From Glycomyces sp. L485 (lineage in GTDB: Bacteria; Actinomycetota; Actinomycetes; Mycobacteriales; Micromonosporaceae): 64,000 bases of DNA. The stretch spans positions 62,898 to 126,897 of the forward strand of contig NZ_JAKZEW010000002.1 of assembly GCF_022548875.1 (NCBI RefSeq), in the 5' to 3' direction. A program made the translations under genes and the position numbers. How positions within the stretch are numbered: the stretch's first letter is position 1; each line of letters starts with the position of its first letter. The notes under the pieces were generated by a model that did no database searches, was not told where the DNA came from, and saw only the letters and a list, made by a program, of their open reading frames with translations. This document shows positions 1 through 8,681 of this stretch, piece after piece.

Positions 1-65
1 ACGGCAGCGCCCTGCTGAAGAACTGGCTGCAGCGCCTCGCAGTCTCATCGCGTGAGACCACCTAG
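1..65 (+). CDS. possible C-terminal end of an upstream gene (partial)
   Basis: One open frame enters from the left edge and stops at 63-65. It encodes GSALLKNWLQRLAVSSRETT, an amphipathic helix followed by a polar tail. It is too short to assign a family. If real, it ends about 65 bases before the chosen start of the next gene. Confidence 0.3.
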   Translation, partial: GSALLKNWLQRLAVSSRETT

Positions 66-129
66 GAATCGGCCGTCGCCTGACGACGGCACCGACCACA
101 CACCGCAAGGCGCCTTTGGGGAGCTGTAC

Positions 130-1464
130 TTGACTCGGGAGGACTGGAATCCTCGGAACCGGCACCGGCCGCGGCGCCCGCTGGTCCTCGCCGGATTCCT
201 GCTGCTCCCGGTCGGGGCCTGGGAGGTCTTCATCGGCTATGCGATCGCCCACGGCGAGACGTTCGTCTTCTCCGACGGCGGCTACTGGTACCGGGCCGAC
301 AACACCGGCTGGGGTTGGGTCAACCTCGTCATCGGCCTCGCCGCGATCACCCTCGGCCTCGGTCTCGTAGTCGCGGCCAAGCGGCTCGCGCGCCTGCGCG
401 CGAAGGTCACCCTGGCGCTGCTGCTCGCCGTGGTCTCGGCGATGAACCAGTTCTTCCTGGCCACGCAGTATCCCCTGTGGTCGACCCTGGTGATCGCGGT
501 GGACGTCTTCATCATCTGGACGGTCACGACGCAGACCGAGGACCTCGGCGACAACATCGGACTGGACGACGGAATCGTCCGTTTAGGCCCGACCTGTCCG
601 CAGAGCTGGCACGGTGGAGTCATGGGCCGTCGATCCTTCAAGACCGCGGCGAAGCGGTTCTGGGCCGAGAAGCGCACCGACGCCGCAGCAGCGCTCACGT
701 ACTACGCGGTGCTGTCGATCTTCCCCGCCATCCTCGTCGGCACCTCAGTAATCGGCATGCTGAACCCGGACGCCACCGAGGAGATGCTGAACGCCGCCGA
801 CGATCTGTTCCCCGACGACGCCATGTCGATCATCGACTCCGCGGTCGCGCAACTCCAGACCAACCCGGCGACGGCCGGGCTCATGGCCCTGGTCGGCCTG
901 GCCGCCGCCCTCTGGGCGGCATCGAAGTACGTCGCGGCGTTCTCACGAGCCCTCAACGACGTCAACGGCACCGGCGAGACCCGCAAGTGGTGGACCGTAC
1001 TCATCGTCCGCGTCGTGCTCACCGTCGTCGTCGGCGCCTTGACGGCCGTGTGCGCGATCATCGCCGCCACCGGCGGGGCCGTCGCCGACGCGATCGGCGA
1101 CGCAGTCGGCGCCGGAGGAACCGCGGTCACCGTCTGGAACTGGGTGAAGTGGCCGGTCATCATCGTGCTCGTCATGGTCATCGTCACGCTGCTGTACTGG
1201 CTGGCCCCCGCCAAACGCTCCACGTTCCGGTTCCGCGCGCCCGGCGCCGTCTTGGCCGTCGCCGCGTGGATCGTCGTCTCCGCGCTGTTCGGCCTGTACG
1301 TGGCGAACTTCGGCAACTTCGACAGGACGTACGGCGCCCTCGGCGGCGTCATCGTGTTCCTGGTGTGGCTTTGGATCACCAACTCGGTGCTGCTGTTCGG
1401 CTCCGAGTACAACGTCTCGGCGCTCGCCGACGAAGTGAACGCCGAGGAGTCGGCGATCGGCTGA
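130..1464 (+). CDS. DUF7144-YihY/BrkB fusion membrane protein
   Basis: Integral membrane protein of about 444 aa in two parts. The first ~120 residues hold four hydrophobic segments with the pattern LAGFLLLPVGAWEVFIGY, then GWGWVNLVIGLA, then MNQFFLATQYPLWS, which is the DUF7144 family. After a polar linker comes a complete YihY/BrkB domain that opens with AAALTYYAVLSIFPAILVG and has about six membrane helices. YihY proteins are inner-membrane proteins of unclear role. I chose the TTG at 130 because GGGGAG lies 7 bases upstream. A GTG at 52 would add 26 low-complexity residues. An internal in-frame ATG near 622 is preceded by GGTGGAG but with very tight spacing. The joining of the two domains in one frame is unusual. 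Confidence 0.75.
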   Translation: MTREDWNPRNRHRPRRPLVLAGFLLLPVGAWEVFIGYAIAHGETFVFSDGGYWYRADNTGWGWVNLVIGLAAITLGLGLVVAAKRLARLRAKVTLALLLAVVSAMNQFFLATQYPLWSTLVIAVDVFIIWTVTTQTEDLGDNIGLDDGIVRLGPTCPQSWHGGVMGRRSFKTAAKRFWAEKRTDAAAALTYYAVLSIFPAILVGTSVIGMLNPDATEEMLNAADDLFPDDAMSIIDSAVAQLQTNPATAGLMALVGLAAALWAASKYVAAFSRALNDVNGTGETRKWWTVLIVRVVLTVVVGALTAVCAIIAATGGAVADAIGDAVGAGGTAVTVWNWVKWPVIIVLVMVIVTLLYWLAPAKRSTFRFRAPGAVLAVAAWIVVSALFGLYVANFGNFDRTYGALGGVIVFLVWLWITNSVLLFGSEYNVSALADEVNAEESAIG

Positions 1465-1467
1465 ACG

Positions 1468-2116
1468 TCACTCCTCGACCTTGGGCTGCACCAGACCCGA
1501 CTCGTAGGCGAACACGACCAGCCCGGCCCGGTCCCGGACGCCGAGCTTCATCATCGCCCGGTGGACGTGCGTCTTCGCCGTCGCGGGACTGATGAACAGC
1601 CGCTCGGCGATCTCCGTGTTCGTCAGCCCGCGCGCCACCAGCGCGACGATCTCGGTCTCTCGGCCGGTGAGTCCCTCGACCTTCCCGGCCAGGCGGGTCG
1701 GCGGGTGCGCGACATACTCGGCGACGAGTTTTGCGGCGATCTGCGGCGACAGCAGCGTCTCCCCGCACGCACCGCAGCAGCTCCTCGGGCTCGGTGTCCT
1801 TGACGAGGTAGCCGGCGGCCCCGGCGCGAAGCGCGTCGAAGACGTACCCGTCGAAGGAGTAGTTGGTGAGCATGAGGACGCGCAGATCCGCCAGCGCGCG
1901 ACGTTCGGCGATCTCGCGGACGGCGCTGATGCCGTCCCCGCCGGGCATCTCGACGTCGATGAGGGCGACGTCGGGCCGGTGGGCGAGCGCGAGTTCGACC
2001 GCGGCTGGCCCGTCGGCGGCCTCGGCCACGACGGTCATGTCGTCCTCGGCGTCGATGAGCGCGCGGAAGCCGCCGCGCATGAGCGGCTGGTCGTCTGCGA
2101 GGAGCACCTGGATCAT
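1468..2116 (-). pseudogene. NarL/LuxR-type response regulator, frameshifted
   Basis: Partner of the histidine kinase upstream; its ATG overlaps the kinase stop as ATGA. The receiver domain is intact: LLADDQPLMRG, the phosphoacceptor in DVALIDVEMPGGDG and the lysine in GYLVKDT. The frame breaks at about 1761-1780 after EELLRCVR. A different frame then gives GETLLSPQIAAKL, a linker and a full LuxR helix-turn-helix (LTGRETEIVALVARGLTNTE, then ISPATAKTHVHRAMMKLGV), ending in QPKVEE. Removing one G or adding two bases in the G-run restores the protein, about 215 aa. This is either a true inactivation that uncouples the output domain or a sequencing error. Confidence 0.8.
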
Positions 2117-3228
2117 CCGGTCACCTCTTGTTCCGTTCGGGATTCGGCCGCGGCGGGCAACCGCGCTCGGACGCTGAAGCCGTGCCGGCCCGGTCCGACG
2201 ACGAGCGAGCCGCCGACTGAGTCGACGCGTTCGCGCATCCCGGTGATGCCCCGGCCGGGTTCGAACGCGGTCACGTGGCCGTTGTCGGCGACCTCGATGT
2301 CGAGCTCGCCGTCGTCTCGGGCGATGCGAACTTCGACGCGGTCGCCGTCGGAGTGGCGGACGGCGTTGGTGAGCGCCTCCTGGACGATCCGGTAGGCGGC
2401 GTGGTCGACCTCGTGGTCGATGCCTTCGCAGTCGCCGCAGTCGAGGGCGATTTCGAGGCCGAGTCCGTGGTAGCGCTCGGTGAGGCTTTTGACGCGGCCG
2501 AGGCGCAGGCCGTCGTCGTCGCGGAGCATCGTGAGCGTCTCGCGAAGTTCGCGTGTGGCGTCTTTGGCGGCGTCCTCGACGGCGAGGAGCGCTTCGGGTG
2601 GTTGTTCGCCGCGCTTGCGCGCCAAGTGGACGGCGACGCCGGCCTGGACGCGGATGACGGAGATGGAGTGGGTGAGGGAGTCGTGGAGTTCGCGGGCGAT
2701 GCGGACGCGCTCGTCGGCGGCCTTGCGTTTGACCGCCTCTTCTTTGGTTCGTTCGGCCTCTTCGATGTAGGCGTCCCGCTGGCGCCTCGACTCGCCGGTG
2801 ACCATCGCGACGTGGAGCCAGCCGACGACCAGGAGCGTGTTCCGGACGACGTCGCCGGTGAGGCGGTAGTCGGCTGATTGCCAGAATCCGAAGCCCGCGA
2901 TCGCGGAGACGGCGAGGACCATGGTGATCGTCAGCGCGCGGTAGCCGGTGTACATGGCGGTGGCGATGGCCACCAGCGCGGGCACGGCGGGGAGCGCGCC
3001 GAGTTCCAGGTGGGCGAGCACGACCATGGAGGCGATCGACACGGTGAGCACGGTGCGCGGGTGGACGCGCCGGAACACCAGCGCGATTGGTCCGAAGGCG
3101 AGCACGATCCAGGCCCATGTCGGCAGCGGATCGCGGAAGTGGCTGAACGCGGCTGCCAGCTCGGAGAGCACCAGGAGGGCGACTCCGAGGACGACGTCCG
3201 TCCGGCGGACGGGCAAGCGCTTCGACAT
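2113..3228 (-). CDS. NarL-family sensor histidine kinase
   Basis: Membrane sensor kinase of 371 aa. About five N-terminal membrane helices (from VVLGVALLVLSELAAAF to about residue 140) lead into a short coiled segment rich in Glu, Arg and Lys. Then comes the HisKA_3 dimerisation box with the phospho-accepting His in ARELHDSLTHSIS. The HATPase domain follows, with N-box IVQEALTNAVRHS, DNG box and GITGMRERV. Start is ATG at 3228; a longer frame to 3450 adds only basic low-complexity residues. It is coupled by a 4-base overlap to the frameshifted response regulator. The stimulus is unknown: the sensor part is membrane only, with no large extracellular domain. Confidence 0.85.
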   Translation of the reverse strand: MSKRLPVRRTDVVLGVALLVLSELAAAFSHFRDPLPTWAWIVLAFGPIALVFRRVHPRTVLTVSIASMVVLAHLELGALPAVPALVAIATAMYTGYRALTITMVLAVSAIAGFGFWQSADYRLTGDVVRNTLLVVGWLHVAMVTGESRRQRDAYIEEAERTKEEAVKRKAADERVRIARELHDSLTHSISVIRVQAGVAVHLARKRGEQPPEALLAVEDAAKDATRELRETLTMLRDDDGLRLGRVKSLTERYHGLGLEIALDCGDCEGIDHEVDHAAYRIVQEALTNAVRHSDGDRVEVRIARDDGELDIEVADNGHVTAFEPGRGITGMRERVDSVGGSLVVGPGRHGFSVRARLPAAAESRTEQEVTG

Positions 3229-3443
3229 CGTTTCATCGTAAGCCGAGGCGTCTTCACCGGCGTCGGCCAGCGGTTTCACCGCCGGCGTACGACCAGCGTG
3301 GTATGCGGTCGGTCCGATTGCGACGTCCGGCTCGGAGTGGATTGTCGGCGTGGGGAGGACGTTTTTCGATCGGCCGACGGGAATCGTCGATGGGGACGGA
3401 GGTGGTCGCCTCCGCCGCCACCCGAACCGAGGAGCGCGAAGCG

Positions 3444-3716
3444 ATGTCATCTTCCATTCTGGACGTCGCCCCCGTCGACCGGAAGGCCGCCGGAGGACCG
3501 ACCGCGCCGGGGACTGCGGCGCTCGGCGCGCGCCTGGCCGCGACCGCCGCGATCGATCCGGGCTCGATCAAGGACGAGGACGTGGCGGCGTGGCGGACCG
3601 GATCGGTCTCCTACCACTGCACCGTCTTCCACTTCGCGGTCGGGCACCTGGTCGACCGCGTCCAGTCCGACCTGTCCACATCCGGTCTTGTCAAGAGGGG
3701 AAACGTCGATGCTTGA
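3444..3716 (+). CDS. hypothetical protein, 90 aa
   Basis: Small soluble protein starting at ATG 3444 with GGAGCG seven bases upstream. It has an Ala/Gly-rich first half and a C-terminal amphipathic part (YHCTVFHFAVGHLVDRVQSDL). No family recognised. Its last codons overlap the start of the DUF6220 gene by 8 bases, so the two are probably translated together. Divergent from the kinase gene, with about 215 bases between them for promoters. Confidence 0.5.
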   Translation: MSSSILDVAPVDRKAAGGPTAPGTAALGARLAATAAIDPGSIKDEDVAAWRTGSVSYHCTVFHFAVGHLVDRVQSDLSTSGLVKRGNVDA

Positions 3717-4134
3717 GTTCTTCAGGATCTGGACGGGCGTCCTGGGCGCATTGATCGCGCTCCAGTTCTTCCTGGCCGGCTACGGTGCGATAGCTACGGG
3801 CGACACGGCGGAGGCGTTCGAGCTGCACATCATGAACGGGCGGCTCATCGGAGCGGTGTCGCTGCTGGGCATCCTGTTCGCGGTGCTGGCGCGCTCGGGG
3901 TCGAAGCTCGTGGGCCTGGCCGCCGCCGTGTTCGGCCTGGTCGCACTCCAGTCGGTCATCGCGCTGGTCAGCGTAGGCGGGACGGTGCCGGGGCAGATCC
4001 TCTTCGGCCTCCACGCCGTGAACGCCGTGTTCATCATGTCGGTCGCCGGTCGAGCGGACAAGACCGCCAAACGACTCCTGGAAGACCGCCGGATCTCTGC
4101 GGGCGACGCCTCCCCGGAGGCCGCTACGGCTTGA
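3709..4134 (+). CDS. DUF6220 family membrane protein
   Basis: A 141-aa protein with four membrane helices: IWTGVLGALIALQFFLAGYG, LIGAVSLLGILFAVLA, a third around LVGLAAAVFGLVALQSVIAL, and one starting LFGLHAVNAVFIMSVAG. The spacing and the conserved His in FELH and LHAVN match DUF6220 proteins, which have no known function. ATG 3709 lies 8 bases after GAGGGG. It overlaps the preceding small gene. Confidence 0.75.
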   Translation: MLEFFRIWTGVLGALIALQFFLAGYGAIATGDTAEAFELHIMNGRLIGAVSLLGILFAVLARSGSKLVGLAAAVFGLVALQSVIALVSVGGTVPGQILFGLHAVNAVFIMSVAGRADKTAKRLLEDRRISAGDASPEAATA

Positions 4135-4418
4135 CCGGGAACCGAGGAAACCCGGCTCGGGGACGGGGACGCCGCCCGTGTCTCGAGCCGGACATCCGGC
4201 CCGCATGCGGTGCCGATCCCTGTGAGCCGAACACTTCCTCCCCGTCAGATCGAGGGCCGTCGGCTCGGCAGGATCATGTCTCGCATACATCGCAGAGTCA
4301 CAATCGGTTGTCACCGTTGTTACTACTGTAACCAGTTATTCGACTCGGAATCCCCTGCAACCCAATGTGAGTTAAATTCGCCTAGGGAGTAAAGTATTGC
4401 CCCATATCTTCGGTAGAA
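4135..4418. other. intergenic stretch without a recognisable gene
   Basis: The right part (about 4290-4410) is clearly richer in A and T than its surroundings. I see no coding frame with actinobacterial third-position bias and no strong hairpin. Confidence 0.4.
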
Positions 4419-4770
4419 TCAGACTTGGGCGGCGGCCCTCTTGATGTCGGCGGCGTTCGATCCCTGGTTCGCCCAGGTTCGGTGGGAGTGCTCGCACACC
4501 CACAGATCAGGCTCGCCGACGACGAGTCCGGTCACGTAACCGAGCAGCGCTGGTTCGAACTCGGTGAACGCCAACCACATCCGCGGTGCGTCGGCCGTCG
4601 TGCCGAATCGGATCTCTCGACCGCCGACGGTTTCTGTGCCGAGAACCGTTGAGCCGGGCCGGGTCGATCGGGTCCGCCAGCCGCACCGGGATGGGGGGTG
4701 GCGTTGAGCTCGCGCTGATACCGACTTCGGATCCGGTGGGGATTGAAGCGCGACAGGCGATGACCACCGG
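4419..4770 (-). pseudogene. decayed gene of unknown family
   Basis: The C-terminal frame reads like real protein (VLGTETVGGREIRFGTTADA, then WLAFTEFEPALLGYVTGLVV, then EPDLWVCEHSHRTWANQGSN) and ends KRAAAQV at the stop. The plausible upstream continuation is spread over two other frames (PVRLADPIDPARLNG and QRELNATPHP), so at least two frameshifts separate the pieces. No family recognised. From here to 5003 no intact gene is present. Confidence 0.35.
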
Positions 4771-5003
4771 GCGGCGAATTGCATTCTGCCTTATTGAATT
4801 GGTTGAATGCGAGGCGCATGCCTCGTAACGCGATTTGTTGTAGACGTAAGCGCCTGTGCTGCTTGCGTATTCGAATGCTTGCTCATGGCATAATGAACGA
4901 TGGTCATTGGAATGTCAACTCCCGCGTCCAGATGTTCTCAATGAGTCCGGTTGAGACTCGAAATTGACTTGTCAAAGCCAGGCCATACTGAAAGACTTTC
5001 GCA

Positions 5004-5495
5004 ATGTCATCCTCTCCTGAAATGCTATTGTTCCGGCAGCGTGCGACATCTTATGTGCTGCGGCGATCGTCAGATGGCAGTGAAGTCGAGGTGCTCGTGT
5101 TCCTGCACATCGACGCGCCCGAGGCCGGAGTCCAAGTGCCCGGCGGCGGAGCACTGCCGCACGAGACGGTCGGTCAGGCCGCCATACGCGAAGCCTTCGA
5201 GGAGACCGGTGCCGCCGGTCTCGCCCTCGGCGAAGTCATCGGCAACAAGCTCATGCCCATCCAAGAGTCCCCAGTGCCGTACCAGGTGTCGACCTACTGC
5301 TGGCTCACGACCACCGAGACTCGCGACTCCTGGGACCACTTCGTCAACAGCCACGACGGCGACCACGGGATGCGCTTCCGCTGCGAATTCCGACCCTCGA
5401 CCTCGGCCGGTCTCGATTGGGGCTTCGACATCTTTCTCGACCGCGCCGTCAAGCGCTTCAAGACATCCCACGGAAGGGTGACGTGTGCGGGCTGA
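5004..5495 (+). CDS. Nudix hydrolase
   Basis: 163-aa Nudix-fold hydrolase of nucleoside diphosphate-X substrates; the exact substrate is unknown. The Nudix box G-x5-E-x7-REUxEExGU is complete: GGALPHETVGQ followed by AAIREAFEETGA, near residues 49-71. It starts with an N-terminal YVLRR strand typical of the fold. Start ATG 5004. It overlaps the following P-loop kinase gene by 11 bases, suggesting a two-gene operon. It may handle a phosphorylated metabolite made or used by that kinase. Confidence 0.85.
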   Translation: MSSSPEMLLFRQRATSYVLRRSSDGSEVEVLVFLHIDAPEAGVQVPGGGALPHETVGQAAIREAFEETGAAGLALGEVIGNKLMPIQESPVPYQVSTYCWLTTTETRDSWDHFVNSHDGDHGMRFRCEFRPSTSAGLDWGFDIFLDRAVKRFKTSHGRVTCAG

Positions 5496-6153
5496 GCGAT
5501 TCGAATCGACGGCTGACCTCGCAGCGTTGCGGGAGCGGCTGCGGCACGTTCACTGGATAGGCGGCGGACCCGGCGCGGGCAAATCGACCATGGCCCGCCT
5601 AATGTCCTCTCGCCATGGCCTGCACTACTACTCGACCGACGAGGTCATGCCGGACCATGCCCGTCGTACGAACCCCGAGGACGCCCCGTTCCTGCACCGG
5701 TTCATCGCCATGAGCATGGACGAGCGATGGCTCCACCGTTCACCGGAGACCATGATGGATACGTTCCACTGGTTTCGCGGCGAGGGCTTCGAGCTGATCA
5801 TCGAAGACCTCTTGCGACTCGCGGCCGCGCCCGGCGTCATCGTCGAGGGCTTCCGGCTGCTGCCGCACCTGGTGAAGCCACTCCTGGCCATGCAGAACCA
5901 GGCAGTCTGGCTCCTCCCCACCGCCGACTTCCGTCGAGCCGCGATCCGCGGCCGGGGATCACCTGGGGTCGGGTTCCTCCACAAGACCAGCGCCCCGGAA
6001 CTGGCCGAGGAGAACCTGGCCGAACGCGACCGAATGTTCACGGAACACCTCTATGAGGAGACGGAACGGCTCGCACTGCGCCGCATCCGGGTCGACCCCA
6101 CCATGACCGAAGAGGAAGTGGCTCGACAGGTGGCCGAAGCCCTCGAACTCTGA
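5485..6153 (+). CDS. P-loop kinase-like ATP-binding protein
   Basis: 222-aa protein with a Walker A motif GGGPGAGKSTMARLM near residue 25, followed by the kinase-like strand HYYSTDEVMPDH. Further on are a Walker-B-like GVIVEGFRLLPHLV and a lid-like Arg-rich segment (RRAAIRGRG), as in small-molecule or shikimate-kinase-like NMP kinases. Start GTG 5485 with GGAAGGG seven bases upstream and inside the Nudix gene. Substrate not evident. Confidence 0.75.
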   Translation: MRAERFESTADLAALRERLRHVHWIGGGPGAGKSTMARLMSSRHGLHYYSTDEVMPDHARRTNPEDAPFLHRFIAMSMDERWLHRSPETMMDTFHWFRGEGFELIIEDLLRLAAAPGVIVEGFRLLPHLVKPLLAMQNQAVWLLPTADFRRAAIRGRGSPGVGFLHKTSAPELAEENLAERDRMFTEHLYEETERLALRRIRVDPTMTEEEVARQVAEALEL

Positions 6154-6271
6154 TCTGACGCCTGCCAGGTGAACTGCTGGACGGTCACCTTTGGGCCGGT
6201 CGCAGCGGAATCGTCCGCCGCCGACGGCAGCTCGCGAAGGCCGCCTGGCGAACGACGGCTAAGCTCGCCGG

Positions 6272-7324
6272 ATGACCGACGCACAGTCGAACGATGCGAT
6301 CTTGCAACTCGACCACGTCGATGAACCGCAGCGGAAGGCGGCCGGGACCCGCTGGTATCGAACTCGCGTGTTCCGGTCACTGTCTTGGACGGCGACCGCC
6401 GGGGTCGTCGCTTACTCGCTGATCCGGCTGTTGGGCCTGGAGACCGGGTGGATCCTGGTCACGACCATCGCGTTCGTGCCGTACCTGGCGGCAGCCGCAC
6501 TGGTCGGCGCCGGGATGCAGGCCGCATTCCGGCACTGGCGGGCCGCGATCGTCACTGCCGCTGCGGCACTCGCGATGGTCGCCGCGATCGTCCCCCGCGT
6601 CCTGCCTGAGAACCAGCCGGTGGCCGAGGGCGCCGAGCTGACCGTCATGTCGGTGAACATGTATGTGGGCGTGGCGAACGTGAAGTACATCATCGAGCTG
6701 GTCGACCGCTACGAGCCCGACATCCTCAGCGTCCAGGAGCTCACCCCGTCCGGCTTCGACGAGTTGGCCTCGCGCGGCTTGGAGGAGCGTCTGCCTCATG
6801 TGATCGCCGAGCCCGCCTGGAACGCGGTCGGCACCGGCATCTACTCGCGCCATCCGATGGAGCGGCTCGAAGAGTTGGAGCCCGACGGGATCTTCTACCA
6901 GCCCGCAGCGGAGGTGACTTTGCCGGACGAGTCCAAGATCCGGTTCATGGCCGTCCACGTCGCCGCACCGGGCAGCCCCGAGCGGATTCCCGATTGGGAG
7001 GCCGACTTCGAGGACTTTCCCGCAACCGGCTCGGACGTCCCCTGGGTGCTGGCCGGCGACTTCAACTCCACGCTCGACCACCGGCTGCTGCGCCAGGTCG
7101 TCGACTCGGGTTACAGCGACGCCGCCGACGCCACCGGCGAGGGGCTCGTTCCGACGTGGCGGCCGTTCGAGGGCGGCTTCCTCGGCAACCGGCTGCACCC
7201 GCCTGCGGTGACGCTCGACCACGTCCTGGTCGACGAGCGGGCCGCGGTGCGTGACTTCGAGGTGCTCGACAGGGACGGCAGCGACCACGCCCCCGTGGTC
7301 GCCACCATTCGACTACCGTCCTAG
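6272..7324 (+). CDS. membrane-anchored endonuclease/exonuclease/phosphatase family protein
   Basis: 350 aa. The N-terminal ~110 residues include three membrane helices (SWTATAGVVAYSLIRLLG, ILVTTIAFVPYLAAAALVGA, AAIVTAAAALAMVAAIVPRV). The rest is an extracytoplasmic EEP domain with the usual landmarks: VMSVNMYVG, ILSVQEL, GIYSRHPM, AVHVAAP, VLAGDFNSTLDH and the final SDHAPVVA. EEP enzymes are Mg-dependent phosphoesterases acting on nucleic acids, lipids or phosphates. The anchored, secreted form is common in actinobacteria, and the substrate is not known. A hairpin follows the stop. Confidence 0.85.
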   Translation: MTDAQSNDAILQLDHVDEPQRKAAGTRWYRTRVFRSLSWTATAGVVAYSLIRLLGLETGWILVTTIAFVPYLAAAALVGAGMQAAFRHWRAAIVTAAAALAMVAAIVPRVLPENQPVAEGAELTVMSVNMYVGVANVKYIIELVDRYEPDILSVQELTPSGFDELASRGLEERLPHVIAEPAWNAVGTGIYSRHPMERLEELEPDGIFYQPAAEVTLPDESKIRFMAVHVAAPGSPERIPDWEADFEDFPATGSDVPWVLAGDFNSTLDHRLLRQVVDSGYSDAADATGEGLVPTWRPFEGGFLGNRLHPPAVTLDHVLVDERAAVRDFEVLDRDGSDHAPVVATIRLPS

Positions 7325-7327
7325 TGT

Positions 7328-7349
7328 CGGCCACTGCGAAACGTGGCCG
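7328..7349 (+). terminator. hairpin after the EEP gene
   Basis: CGGCCAC and GTGGCCG form a 7-bp stem around TGCGAAAC, four bases after the EEP stop and followed by a short T-run (CCTTTGTC). Likely intrinsic terminator. Confidence 0.55.
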
Positions 7350-7398
7350 GCCTTTGTCGACCTAGACCGATGCCGAGCGTGCGACCTGGGGGAGTCGG

Positions 7399-7600
7399 GT
7401 GCGTCGGCCGAAGACCGCCCTCGCGCAGCGGGCTCGCATCATCTTGGCCTGCGCCGCATCGACAGAGCAGTCCCGCACGAGCGATTTCCACATCGTCTGC
7501 GACGACTGCGCAACCCACCGTGCGGCGGTGACCGACCCGCCACCCCCGCTTCCACATCCGCTTCACCCCGAACGGCGCCTCCTGGATCAACCAGGTCTCG
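7399..7600 (+). pseudogene. IS630-family transposase remnant
   Basis: Two pieces of an IS630-type transposase are fused and broken. The first 19 codons give the helix-turn-helix lead RRPKTALAQRARIILACA. They run directly into a DDE-domain piece FHIVCDDCATH, where intact enzymes have about 200 residues between. A frameshift then leads to RHPRFHIRFTPNGASWINQV, the conserved IS630 segment ending near the catalytic Glu. No terminal repeats are evident. From here to 7848 I see no intact gene. Confidence 0.7.
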
Positions 7601-7848
7601 CCGTCGACCTCCGCCTGCCCTGGGAGAACCCAGCGAAGCCCGGCCTGGCAACTCCCGCACGAGTCCGCCGCGACTTCCCGAACCTCCACCAGGCCCCTGC
7701 CTTGCCTGACCAGCGCACCGAACCCGTTAGGCCCGGTCCCGGACGCTTTCGCGGGCAACGCGACAGAGAGTGAAGTGTCGGGATACACCCGTTTCATATG
7801 ACTGCACCCCCATTACGCCCCAAGGAAACATATGCCATCATATGCCCC

Positions 7849-8520
7849 GTGAAAATTTCTCACTTTCTAATCGCCGCCACGGCGGCCGCAATCACCTCCC
7901 TCTCTCTCACCGCTCCGGCGGCCGCCCAGACCGCCGAGTCGGCGGACGACTGGGGCGACACCATCTTCCTCACCTTCGACGACGGCCCCGGCGGCTCGAA
8001 CACCGACCGGATCCTGGAGGTCCTGGACGACAACGACGCCCAGGCCACCTTCTTCGCCATTGGCGAGAACATGCAGAACGACCCCTTGCGCACCCGGCAG
8101 GTCCTGGCCAACGGCCACGCGATGGGGAACCACACCTGGAGCCACCCCGACCTGACCGAACTGACCCGCTTGGAGGTCGACCAGGAGATCTACTCGGCCG
8201 CCGCGCTGCTGACCGCTTTCGGCGCCGAGGCCCCGTGCTTCCGTCCGCCGTATGGGGCGACGAACGCCGAGGTCGACGAGGCGATCGCCGACGCGGGGCT
8301 GAAGAAGCAGATGTGGAACGTCGACACCAGAGACTGGTCGCGGCCCGGCGTGGACGCGATCGTGGATGAGCTGCTCGGGGCCACGCCGGGCGACGTGGTC
8401 CTCATGCACGACGGCGGCGGAAACCGCTCGCAGACGGTCGAGGCCCTGGAGATCGCGCTGCCGAAGCTGGCCGAGAAGGGCTACGACTTCGGCATCACGC
8501 CCAAGTGCACCCCCGCATAG
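7849..8520 (+). CDS. secreted polysaccharide deacetylase (NodB domain, CE4)
   Basis: Sec-exported protein of about 223 aa: a signal peptide (residues 1 to about 26, ending PAAAQT), then a complete CE4 NodB domain. Motifs in order are TFDDGPG (catalytic Asp and metal Asp), GNHTWSHPDL (two metal-binding His), RPPYGATN, VDTRDWSRPG and LMHDGGG (catalytic His). Such enzymes remove N- or O-acetyl groups from peptidoglycan, chitin-like or xylan substrates outside the cell. GTG 7849 gives the clean signal peptide but lacks a close ribosome binding site; an ATG at 7798 would add 17 residues. A strong hairpin separates it from the convergent GNAT gene. Confidence 0.85.
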   Translation: MKISHFLIAATAAAITSLSLTAPAAAQTAESADDWGDTIFLTFDDGPGGSNTDRILEVLDDNDAQATFFAIGENMQNDPLRTRQVLANGHAMGNHTWSHPDLTELTRLEVDQEIYSAAALLTAFGAEAPCFRPPYGATNAEVDEAIADAGLKKQMWNVDTRDWSRPGVDAIVDELLGATPGDVVLMHDGGGNRSQTVEALEIALPKLAEKGYDFGITPKCTPA

Positions 8521-8610
8521 CGAAACACTGACGGACTGGTCCTGTTCAGGGCCCTTCCAAGAACCCGGGCGAGGTTGGATCCGGTTCACTTGTTCGCTCG
8601 CAAAGCGGAA

Positions 8611-8639
8611 GGTCTCCCAGATGTTGCATCTGGGAGACC
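8611..8639. terminator. bidirectional terminator hairpin
   Basis: Perfect 13-bp stem GGTCTCCCAGATG / CATCTGGGAGACC with a 3-base loop. It lies between two convergent genes (deacetylase and GNAT). There is no T-run on either side, as is common in high-GC actinobacteria. Confidence 0.75.
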
Positions 8640-8681
8640 GACAACGCAGAGGGCGGGCAGATGGGCCGGATCCAATCGGGA

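Noticed and set aside
52-129. GTG at 52 as start of the DUF7144-YihY gene
   Set aside because: It adds 26 low-complexity residues and lacks a ribosome binding site, whereas TTG 130 has GGGGAG at good spacing.
4964-4989. Promoter TTGACT ... CATACT before the Nudix gene
   Set aside because: The spacer is only about 14 bases, too short for a standard sigma-70-type promoter.
7321-7797. Minus-strand ORF of 158 codons
   Set aside because: It is antisense to the IS630 remnant, whose plus-strand frames carry recognisable transposase motifs.
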